NCBI RefSeq assembly: GCF_024679245.1
Contig: NC_090184.1
Span: forward strand, 7,162,047 to 7,226,046
Direction of reading: 5' to 3'
Origin: Pseudorasbora parva
Lineage: Eukaryota > Chordata > Actinopteri > Cypriniformes > Gobionidae
Length of the DNA: 64,000 bases
The notes under the pieces were generated by a model. That model searched no databases, was not told where the DNA came from, and saw nothing but the letters and a program-made list of their open reading frames with translations. The first letter of the stretch is position 1. The number at the start of each line of letters is the position of its first letter. This document shows positions 12,041-22,558 of the stretch, piece after piece. The position numbers and the translations under genes are program-made.

Positions 12041-12600
12041 GAGAGACACTGCCGCTCTGAGAGGCTCTTTTTATACCCAATCATGTTGATAATTGACCTA
12101 ATAAGTTGCAAATTGGTCCTCCAGCTGTTCCTTATATGTACATTTAACTTTTCCAGCCTCTTATTGCTGCCTGTCCCAACTTTTTTGGAATGTGTAGTTC
12201 TCATGAAATCCAAAATGAGGCAATATTTGGCATGCCATTTCAAAATATCTCCCTTTCAACATTTGATATGTCATCTATATTCTATTGTGAATAAAATTTA
12301 AGTTTATGAGATTTGTAAATTATTGCATTCCTTTTTTCTTCACAAAACACACTGTGTCCCAACTTCTTTGGAATTGGGTTTGTAATTTCCTCAATTGCTT
12401 TTAAAAAAAGTATTATAATTCCCAAATTGTCTATTAATCCAGTATCCAGTTGTGCAATCTTCATCGAATGACGCCTCTTATGATCCAACATTATGATCCA
12501 AGTTATAAAACTAAACGTCTATCACTATATAATAAATTAAAATAAGCTGATAACATCACTATTTTCTTCGTCATTGTAAAAGCATGATAAATAAAGTTGA

Positions 12601-12638
<38 letters not shown>

Positions 12639-12639
12639 A

Positions 12640-13326
12640 GCATCATCTACAGTGCATAATATCATCTAAAGATTCAGAGCATCTGGAACAATCTCTGTGT
12701 GTAAGGGTCAAGGGTCAAAACCAAACTGGATGGCCGTGATCTTCAGCCCTTAGACGGCACTGCAGCACATACAGGAATGCTACTGTAATGGACATCACAA
12801 CATGGGCTCAGGAATACTTCCAGAAAACATTGGTGAACACAATCCAACATCATGGCTGCGTAGAAGAAGGATCCGGCACTGAAATGGCAAGCCTGCAGTC
12901 CAGATCTTTCACCATTGGAAAACATTTCCCGCATCATAAAGAGGAAGATGCGACAAAGAAGACCTAAGACAGTTGAGCAACTAGAAGCCTGTATTAGACA
13001 AGACTGGGACAACATTCCTATTCCTAAACTTGAGCGGCTCGTCTCCTCAGTGCCCAGACGTTTGCAGACTGATATAAAAAGAAGAGGGGATGACACACAG
13101 TGGTGAACGTGGCCCTGTCCCAACATTTTTGAGATGTGTTAATGCCATGAAATTTAAAATCAACTTATTTTTCCCTTAAAATTATAAATTTTCTCAGTTT
13201 AAACATTTGATATGTCATCTATGTTGTATTCTGAATAAAATATTGAAATTTTAAACTTCCAAATCATTGCATTTTGTTTTTATTTACAATTTGTACAGTG
13301 TCCCAACTTTTTTGGAATCGGGTTTG
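12640..13326 (+). mobile_element. Tc1-like element copy B, inverted and internally deleted
   Basis: Opposite orientation to copy A, ending GGAATCGGGTTTG then TA. The middle of the transposase is missing; the C-terminal fragment (about 12915-13106, ending VPRRLQTDIKRRGDDTQW) is open. It shares the (TGAT)n insertion with copy A. Confidence 0.87.
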
Positions 13327-14082
13327 TATGATAATTTATTTATTTTTTGATCATCAATATGATCGAAAGTATTTTTTTATACGTGTCTTGCCTTGCCTGC
13401 AGGCCTGGTATGACATATGACCTCTCTTCTATATTCCTCGTAAAAATCCTATTTTGCTTATTTTCCTATTTGCTTGTAAAAAATATAATTTGTCATAATT
13501 TTCTCAATGGCTTAAAAATCACATTTATTATAATTCCCCCAGTTGTCTATTGTATTGCTTATATTTTGCATACATTTTTAACAAATAATTAATTTATCAT
13601 ATTTGAACTATCCTTATTTTTGGTCATGAATACAAAACCAGCACACTATGTTCATATCATTTAAAAGAAACTGTCAGAATAAACAAATACGTTAATTATA
13701 ATAAAAATACCATTGCCTGATCAAAACATTTTTTATTAAACACCTACTTCTTCTTGTCTGACTTGTTAATTATTACTGTGTACAACTAACTCAGTCTATG
13801 AAATACCACAATTTCACATGAGTAAAAAAAGAAATCATTATAGGAAACACAATTTGCATTAATTCATATTTAAGGAGTGTATATTATTTTTTTAAGCAAA
13901 TAATGTGCACTCTAAACTCTTTTGGTTATAAAAACAAATGTGGCAACCCCATCAACTCACCAGCAAACCAATTTGGCCTTGCCAATACAAATTTGAGCCA
14001 ATAACATGTATTTCGACAAACCAATGTATAAATGAACAAACTTTAATGTATCTTAACCAATATATAGTTGATCAAACCAATA
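13327..14082. repeat. Right arm of large imperfect palindrome (unique part)
   Basis: Inverted copy of 9477-10217 with scattered substitutions and small indels. It passes directly into reversed satellite units. Confidence 0.93.
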
Positions 14083-14927
14083 TATCTAAACCAATATATA
14101 GTTGAACAAACCAATATATCTAAACCAATATATAGTTGAACAAACCAATATATCTAAACCAATATATAGTTGAACAAACCAATATATCTAAACCAATATA
14201 TAGTTGAACAAACCAATATATAGTTGAACAAACCAATATATAGTTGAACAAACCAATATATAGTTGAACAAACCAATGTATCTAAACCAATATATAGTTG
14301 AACAAACCAATATATAGTTGAACAAACCAATATATCTAAACCAATATATAGTTGAACAAACCAATATATCTAAACCAATATATAGTTGAACAAACCAATA
14401 TATAGTTGAACAAACCAATATATCTAAACCAATATATAGTTGAACAAACCAATATATAGTTGAACAAACCAATATATCTAAACCAATGTATAGTTGAACA
14501 AACCAATATATAGTTGAACAAACCAATATATAGTTGAACAAACCGATGTATCTAAACCAGTATATAGTTGAACAAACCAATATGTAGTTGAACAAACCAA
14601 TGTATCTAAACCAATATATATCTGTAGAAACCAATATATAGTCGAACAAACCAATATATAGTTGAACAAACTGATGTATCTAAACCAATATATATCTGTA
14701 GAAACCAATATATAGTCGAACAAACCAATATATAGTTGAACAAACCGATGTATCTAAACCAATATATATCTGAAGAAACCAATATATAGTTGAACAAACC
14801 AATATATAGTTAAACAAACCAATGTATCTAAACCAATGTATATCTGAAGAAACCAATATATAGTTGAACAAACCAATATATAGTTAAACAAACCAATGTA
14901 TCTAAACCAATATATATCTGTAGAAAC
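14035..14927 (-). repeat. 20/34-bp satellite, reverse segment
   Basis: The same unit, read on the minus strand. Its inner edge mirrors 9477-9530, and its outer part carries further variants (ATATCTGTAGAAACC). It is interrupted at 14928 by a hAT element. Confidence 0.97.
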
Positions 14928-17540
14928 TAGGGGTGTAACGGTTCACAAAATTCACGGTTCGGTTCGATACGATACACTGGTGTCACGGTTCGGTTCGGTA
15001 CGGTTCGGTATGTTTTAGATACAGCAAAAAGAAAAAAATGGCAGAAATTACCTTTTTTTATTATTATTTTATTAAAACTAACAAAGTATGATTTTTTTGT
15101 TGTTGTATGATTTTACCCATCTTCTATGTAGTTACAGGAATAAGACATTAGCTCTTTACATTAGCGTGTGCGGTGCGTGTTGCGTTGCGTGTGCGTTGCA
15201 GGAGCCCCACACGCTGTAGTGCTTTCACATATGCTGCGTTTGCAGTCCGCAACTGATCCGCTGTTGCATATCACAAACACAGCATTTATTCATTATTTTT
15301 TATTTAAAATCCAAAAGTTTTTACTGAACATGCCTCGTCAGAATTCCAATTCTCTTTGTTTACTCTTTAATAGAAGTCAGGTTACGTAGCCTACTACATT
15401 TAAACAACATTTTATTAAATTCATTTATTCATATTTATATACTTTAGATTTAGCTCACACAAGTGGCAAAACATTTAAACATAGTTTATGGCCTTAAATC
15501 ACAAACATTTTAAATTAGAAAGTTACAATAGTCTATTCAAAAACAGCCGACTCTCGTCTTTTCTTTCGTTTTTACACCCTTTTAAAAGAAATCCTGCAGG
15601 TCAAAAAGAACTTTGCTTTTCACCTCTAAGAAAGTACGAGTGCTATCCATTATGGCACTTTTTTTTTTTAACCTAAATGCCAGGTAAGGTGTCGTTTTGT
15701 TGCTTTACTTGAGAAAAAAAAAAGCCATGTGTTGACTTTGAAACAAGAGTAGCCTATATTTTAAATGAGATGCATCTGTGGTGAAATTACTAGATTTTCG
15801 CGTCAGTACATGTTTATTTTAATGCGAACAATGTTCTATCACTTTAATGCAGCAACGCAGCACAGCAAAAAATAGACGGTACGAAAACGATCCGTGCACT
15901 GCTGCAGACGCAACGCTCCTGGAACAGACTGACGGACAGCACCCGCATGCAGTTTGAAAGCTGTAATCCGTTAACATGGGTACGGGAAAAAATACGCACC
16001 GCACACGCACTGCAGACGGAGTATGTGTGAAACGGGCGTTACAGCTTTCACACTGCACGCGGATGCTGTCCGTCAGTCCGTTCCAGGAGCGTTGCGTCTG
16101 CAGAAGTGCACGGATCGTTTTCGTACCGAGTCTATTTTTTGCTGCCTGCGCTGCGTTGCGTTGCTGCATTAAAGTGATAGAACATTGTTCGCATTAAAAT
16201 AAACATGTACTGACGCGAAAATCTAGTAATTTCAACACGGATGCATATCATTTAAAATATACTCTTGTTTCAAAGTCAACGCATGGCTTTTTTTCTCAAG
16301 TAAAGCAACAAAACGACACCTTACCTGGCATTTAGGTAAAAAATTTGCCATAATGGAGAGCACTCGTACTTTCTTGGAGGTGAAATGCAAAGTTATTTTT
16401 GACCTGCAGGATTTCTTTTCAAAGGGTTTAAAAACGAAAGAAAAGATGAGAGTCGGCTGTTTTTGAATAGCCTATTCTAAGTTTCTAATTTAAAATGTTT
16501 ATGATTTTAGGCTATAACCTATGTTTAAATGTTTTGCCTTTTGTGTGTGCTAAATTTAAAGTATATTGATATATAAATATGAATTAATGAATTGAAAAAA
16601 TGTTGTTTAAATGTAGGCTTGTAGCCTACGTTAACCTGTCTACTCAGAAAGATTAAACAAAGAGAATTGCAATTCTGATGAGCCAAGATCAGTAACTGGA
16701 TTTTAAATAAAAAAATCATTAATAAATGCTGTGTTTGTGGTATGTAAAAGCGGATCAGTTGCGGACTGCAAACGCAGCATATGTGAAAGGACTACAGGGT
16801 GTGGGGCTCCTGCAACGCACACGCAACGCAACACGCACTGCAGACGGAGTATGTGTGAAACGGGCGTTAGGTCTCTTATCCGCGGCTATAAATGGACCAC
16901 TCGCCGCGGTGATGTCTTTTGCCATTTGAATAAGTTGGAAATGTCTGTCTAAATGCTGCGGGGATAGTTTGTGGGATAGTTTGTGGCTGTTTCTCCTTTT
17001 TATCGTCTTGTTGTCGGCGTAAAGACAACAAGATCGTCTTGTTGTCGGCTTTGATTGACATGACATGAATTATTCCCGCTGCTGTATCATCAGCAAATGC
17101 GACATACCGTTGTTTTTTAATCCATCAATCTTGCCAACACCATCATAGCTTACCAAGAATCCAAAGTTCACCCAAACACCAGACCTGTTGGTGATTGGAG
17201 TATCTTCTAGTTCTGGTTTGTTAAACGCAATTGCCATTTTGCCACGAGCATTCAGCGCGTAGCCTACTGAGTAAGCGAGCACCTGACTGAGCAGCCTAAA
17301 ACATATTTGGTGTTTTTTTTTTTCTTTCACTGCGGCGGTGTCAGGGGCATTGTCTGTTATGTCGTTTTGGTTATTGGGCTACCTTGTTGAACGCATATTA
17401 TTATATTTCACACACTTTTTTATTTTCCAAATCTAATTAATTAGTCCAAGAACCGTTCGGTACATAATGCGTACCGCGTACCGAACCGAAAGCCTCGTAC
17501 CGAACGGTTCAATACGAATACGTGTATCGTTACACCCCTA
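14928..17540. mobile_element. hAT element with internal foldback, 8-bp TSD
   Basis: Ends TAGGGGTGTAACG and CGTTACACCCCTA, with the duplication GTAGAAAC at 14920-14927 and 17541-17548. Subterminal GGTTCGGT/ACCGAACC motifs are present. No transposase was recognised. A long inverted repeat occupies 15160-16870. Confidence 0.93.
15160..16870. repeat. Foldback element inside hAT (two arms of about 800 bp)
   Basis: The left arm 15160-15965 and the right arm about 16044-16870 are reverse complements with scattered mismatches (e.g. CATATGCTGCGTTTGCAGTC versus its complement near 16750). About 80 bp separate them. The spacer segment 15996-16041 is repeated at 16829-16870. This could form a long hairpin RNA if transcribed. 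No coding sequence was found. Confidence 0.85.
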
Positions 17541-17656
17541 GTAGAAACCAATATATAGTTGAACAAACCAATATATAGTTAAACAAACCGATGTATCTAA
17601 ACCAATATATAGCTGAAGAAACCAATATATAGTTGAACAAACCGATGTATCTAAAC
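17541..17656 (-). repeat. 20/34-bp satellite, outermost reverse segment
   Basis: A few reverse units between two hAT elements. The array ends exactly at the terminal repeat of the hAT element at 17657. Confidence 0.95.
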
Positions 17657-17948
17657 TAGGGCTGGGATAAACGATTATTTTTTAAACGATTAATCTAGCG
17701 ATTATTTTTTCGGTGCATCGATTAATCTAATGATTAATTTTTCCCTGTCCGATTCGGTTACGATTCGATTCGATTACCGATTATCTCCCCATTAATTGCC
17801 TTATAGCAATTTATACATGTTGATTTAATTATCTGAATGAAAAAACGAATTCCTTAACATTGCAATATATGTTTATTGCTCTTAAAATTCCAAAGTAAGA
17901 CTATACAAGAGCAATGCATTCAATAAAACCTTGAAAACATAAAGTAGG

Positions 17949-18021
<73 letters not shown>

Positions 18022-19268
18022 AAATAAGTATTAACCTACAACAAAGAAACATATTATACGATTTTTCTATGTATGCAACTCACCCTACAGGCTATGCCCA
18101 TCGATTAAATATCAACAAGTTGGTTAATCAAATCCAGGGACACACTGCAAGCGTGAGCGTCTCAGCTGCGTGGCGTGTCCGTTTTTGTTTCGGCTCCCAT
18201 GTTAACAGGTTGGAGTTTGCACACTGACTGTGATGCGCGGAAAACGCGTGCATGCTAGAAAAAGAAGAGTGCCTATTTTTCACGCGTGTTGGGAGCGTCT
18301 CCAGGCAAAATAGAATAGGAAAAGATGTTTATATATCATTTTGACACGAATACATATTATTAAATTACATTTTCATGTTTGAAAGTCTGTAGGTTTACAT
18401 AAATGCAGATATAGGCCTAATTGTAATAATAAAAAACGACAATTATCGATTTTGAAATATTGCAACTGTCAATACAGAACGAAATATTCTGTAGCCTATT
18501 TTGCCGTCAATACCATAGATATGTGGCTACTCCCGACATTGTCTTTGCTGTATCAGTAGGCTATTTATGTTTAACATTAGGAATAGGGCTTCCCTCCGCA
18601 TCAATAGCAGCAGCAGCGCCGCGTCAGACACGCTTCTAGTGTGCAAAGGCAGAGAAAACGCCGTGGCTGACCCGCAACAGAAACGCCACGCGCATCCGCG
18701 GCATGACAGTGAAAAAAGTTACATGTAGAGTGCATTATGGGCGCCAATATTCCGTTTAAAACCGGAATAGTCCTGGGATGAAACTGCTCACTTAGAGGAT
18801 GGATATCCTCGGTCACATCAGCGCGATTAGACATTGAACATTTTAAATTTAAAACAGCTTATTATGTAGGTAACATAGCAAATGTGTCCGATGCTTTCAC
18901 TTGATGCAAACGTTTGTTTTTGTGATTAAAATACATCAAATATTACCAAAACATCTGTCTTCCTGTGTGCAGAAATTTGTTTATGTAGCCGTGACAACAA
19001 AACGCGTGCGCGCATGCCTGTGATGCTCCGTGCGCACCGCGCGCCAACCCCATAGACTGTGGCCAACCCGCAAGCCTTGCACTTCTGAAAGTCTGAGGAG
19101 CCACTCGTGTTGCTACCATAGATATTCATAATAAATAATATACTTTATTATGTACATCTATGGTTGCTACTACTCTCCGGCGCCGCCATCTTTTTTTGAG
19201 TCTGACGAATCGACGCGCATATTTTGCGTCGACGTCATCGATGACGTCGACGCATTGTCCCAGCCCTA
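17657..19268. mobile_element. hAT element at array boundary, no matching TSD
   Basis: Ends TAGGGCTGGGA and TCCCAGCCCTA. The 8-bp flanks differ (ATCTAAAC left, GCATAGAC right), and satellite is present on the left only. It contains a (CA)n run at 17952-18019. The right subterminal region has the palindrome GACGTCATCGATGACGTC. No transposase frame was found. Confidence 0.85.
17952..18019 (+). repeat. (CA)n microsatellite
   Basis: Uninterrupted AC dinucleotides within the hAT element. Confidence 0.97.
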
Positions 19269-21787
19269 GCATAGACGCTTGCGGCTTGAGCATGCGCATT
19301 CCTTTATGTACTTCTTTAGAAATGATCTACCTACGACGAGCTACCTGCATCTGTGTGGGGAAACGACAAACATGCAGTAAAACTTCGGCTCTCGCTGTTG
19401 TTTTCGCTACTTTTAAGGTGAGTTTAGTCCATAAAATCACACAAGTAATACACATTACTGTTCCTGACACTTTTCTTAACTTTAATTGAAACGATTCTAT
19501 GTTATATTTACTTATATTTAAATGTAACGTTAGTGTCTTTGAAGAAGTAGATATGCAAAACAGAACTAACATTTTTTTTAAAAGAGGTAATTTAGGCTAA
19601 CTATTGTTTTTGAACGTTTAATCACATTTTATGTTTAGATGAGAGGTTTTGATAGTTATGAAAAAGGTTTTGCTGATAAATTTGTCAATGGATGATAGCA
19701 ATAAGCACATTTATTTAACCTAACGGACCTCGCAGAGTGCGAAAATCCAAGTAGTTGAAACCTGTTCTGGTCTCTCATGGTAAACAAATATGGATCAAAT
19801 GTTCTGTGATTTCAGGGGCGACAGAAAAAAAACTCTACAACAAAGGAAAGCTTTAATACATTTAATAATATGAATGTGCATTATTGAAAGCCACTAAACT
19901 ACGAATACAGTTTGTACACAAACACAGTAGATAATGCTGTACATGTAGCATGTATATAGCATCTGTCCATAAACTGTAAGGTTTGGCCTTACAGAAATAC
20001 AGGTGGTGAACTGAAAAGGCTAATTAAATAAGTTAATATAATTTTTTTTTCACAACATTTACCTGTATCACTTTGCATCTGTAAATTTCCTATGAAAATG
20101 ATATATATTTTATTACTCATTTTGAGACGCCTATGACATCCAAATGTGCATTTTTTTCTTTTAAAACTGACATTTTAAACAATATTTTTTTGGCACTTTG
20201 ACAAATTGTTCATTTTTATTTTTCTAGATTATTCCATGCTGATGGACTGCAGGTCCTATCTCAGAGGTCCTATGTAACGGTACGTATGTAAAATCTCAAA
20301 CATGCACTAGTACCATTCAAAAGTTTGGGGTTATGTTTTTTTTAATAGTTATTTATATAGCGCTTTACTGGGTACTTAAAGTGCTTTACATATGGAAGGG
20401 GGGAATCTCCTCCACCACTAATGTGCATCATCCACCTTGATGACACGACAACAGCCACATTGAACCAGAACACCCCAGCTTATTGTTGGAGAGGAGACAA
20501 TCAGTTCTCTTTGTCAAAATAGTATTTGTTGATGTTTTGCTCTGGAAGCAGTCTCGTGCTAATATAATTACAGATCCTGCAACATCCATTTTTGGATTAA
20601 ATCAATGCTTTGTTTATAATGAGGAGGATGTTTTAAGCTATGAAACTTGCAGAATGCAACAAATAACTTAATCACAACTACCTCAAGTGGCCACTGACTA
20701 ATCCAACATTTATCTTCTTTCTTGTTTCAGATGCTGCCATAGAACGGCATGAGAAGGCAACGGTTTGATAGAACTGAGGTTCCAATATAAGAGTATGCAC
20801 ATGATGTCCCAGTAGACGGCGTGTAACTGTATTACACCAACTGAGTGGCAAAAACACTGAGTGGCAGGATTGGTGTTCAGCGTGAATGCTGCAAAAACAG
20901 CGCAACACCCAAAACACATCTGGGAAAGGGTTAGGTACAAATAGATACAGTTGATTGCACATTCAACAATAAATCAGAGCAATCTTTGTACAACCTTCCG
21001 AAAGCTACAGAAAGACAAACAAATAAATTGCTGCTATTCTCAGAAACAACCTGAATCCAGACATTTTATGTTAGATATGTAAAATTTTGGGCTAAAATCA
21101 TATACTAGGTCATATACTGTATTGACAACTCACCAATTAAATATTTATATTTTTGTTAGCGTTTATTAAAAAATATCCATTGTAATGAGCATTGTGTTCT
21201 ACAAAGGTAGATGGTTAAATAGACAAACCCAGTTTTTCTTCGAAAGCTAATGTGTACAGTGCAGAACTCTGTATTTCACCAATAAATCCCAACTAGAAGT
21301 ATGACCACACATCAAGTCAGATGTTATGTCTGAAATGCCTTATTGCGTTAACAATTTTTAAGCCTGGGTAATATGACGATTATATAATCATCTGGATTTA
21401 GAGCTACCTAAACTGTATTTATTGTATTTGTTTAGCAGATAAAGTGTTCACAGGCTTTGCTTTATATATTTCCCCGGCGTCGGAATCAGGTACATATAAA
21501 TGTCTGAAAGTCCAATTCCTGGCCAAACACTGGTTCTTTGGCGAGTTGTAATAATCACTGTTGAATCCAAATACATTTAATTTATTTCAGGAAAAAAAGA
21601 AGCTTGTTTTGCTCCCATTTCTGCAATTTCTCTTATTAAAGTAAGCCCTGCTCCAGAATGTTTTGCCACTCAGTCCAGCTGAGGGTCGTGTCCCAACGGG
21701 AAAGTGACATCAGCGCACACCCTCTATTAAAGAAAAGAGACTGGCCTATTGCAAATCCAAGTTTACATTAAAGCTTTGTATTTTGAG
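19269..21787. other. Non-coding intergenic sequence
   Basis: No convincing gene was found. A GC-richer block at 19270-19420 begins near a GCATGCGCATTCC motif. 20330-20510 matches in style a common fish interspersed repeat (ATAGCGCTTTACTGGGTAC, CTCCTCCACCACTAATGTG). The remainder is AT-rich. Confidence 0.5.
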
Positions 21788-21918
21788 TTAAAGGGTTACT
21801 TCAGCGATTAGCATATGGCTTTGTATCAGTAGAAACCCTGGAGTATATTCAAATGATTGTGCTTTCCCCTCTCATATCCCCCTGAGACAAGAGATTTATG
21901 CATTTTATTTCTGGAAAA

Positions 21919-21965
21919 ATTCCTCCTATGATGCAAATTGACGATTTTTGCATCATAGGAGGAAT
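21919..21965. repeat. Perfect 19-bp-arm hairpin
   Basis: ATTCCTCCTATGATGCAAA is followed after 9 bases by its exact reverse complement. Confidence 0.9.
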
Positions 21966-22393
21966 GTTTGCCCAAAGGCTAAAGACTACAGCCAGCAGAG
22001 GGAGCTATTTCCGCATGTTTTGAATCCGGCATTGGGGGATGGAGATTACACTCAGCTTGCAGGGAGAGCTCAGTTGGCAGCTACAGGATCATTTAAACGG
22101 AGCTATGGTGAGCAATGTAAGTCTTTTAACTTCTCAAATTAATTTCTATGAAAGTTAAGCTTGCAAAGGCATGAACTGAAACGCGCCAGACTGAACTCGC
22201 GTTGTGAATGTATGCCGCGAGTGTAGATGCGATTACCTCAGCTCTCATCACTCGCGCAGTTAGTGCTGTGATACTCGCGCGGCGACTCACTCCTTATATT
22301 GAACACACACGTTCAGTTTTTAATTGTAGTGTCTTCAACTCAGTCACAGTAATCAAGTTGGTGGCGTTAGGAATGGCCTCACAGGGCAGCGAA

Positions 22394-22412
22394 GCATTCT
22401 GGGAATTGTAGT
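22394..22412 (-). promoter_or_regulatory. ZNF143/THAP11-type SBS2 motif
   Basis: On the minus strand this reads ACTACAATTCCCAGAATGC, an excellent match to the known ZNF143 (Staf) consensus ACTACAA-TCCCA--A-GC. It lies inside the TTAA-flanked element, downstream of a GC-richer promoter-like stretch. Confidence 0.7.
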
Positions 22413-22558
22413 CTTTCATCCCCATGGGACAAAAATACATTTTCTGTCTTTTCTCAGTCTAGAAGACACCAAATTCAAAACTAATTTCACATTTCTACTG
22501 CATTGATGACCCAGTTTAAATACAGATTCATCCTCCCAGCGCTGAAGTACCCCTTTAA

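Larger units (their letters stand above)
10218..12382 (-). mobile_element. Tc1-like element copy A, interrupted
   Basis: Ends CAAACCCGATTCC and GGAATTGGGTTTG, with TA on both sides (10216-10217 and 12383-12384). A 580-bp insert (11347-11926) splits the transposase gene. Confidence 0.88.
21788..22558. mobile_element. TTAA-flanked TIR element
   Basis: TTAA at both ends (21788-21791 and 22555-22558). The inverted ends are AGGGTTACTTCAGCG and CGCTGAAGTACCCCT. TTAA target use suggests a piggyBac-type origin (inference). It contains a hairpin (about 21919-21965) and a ZNF143-like site. No transposase is present. Confidence 0.7.
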
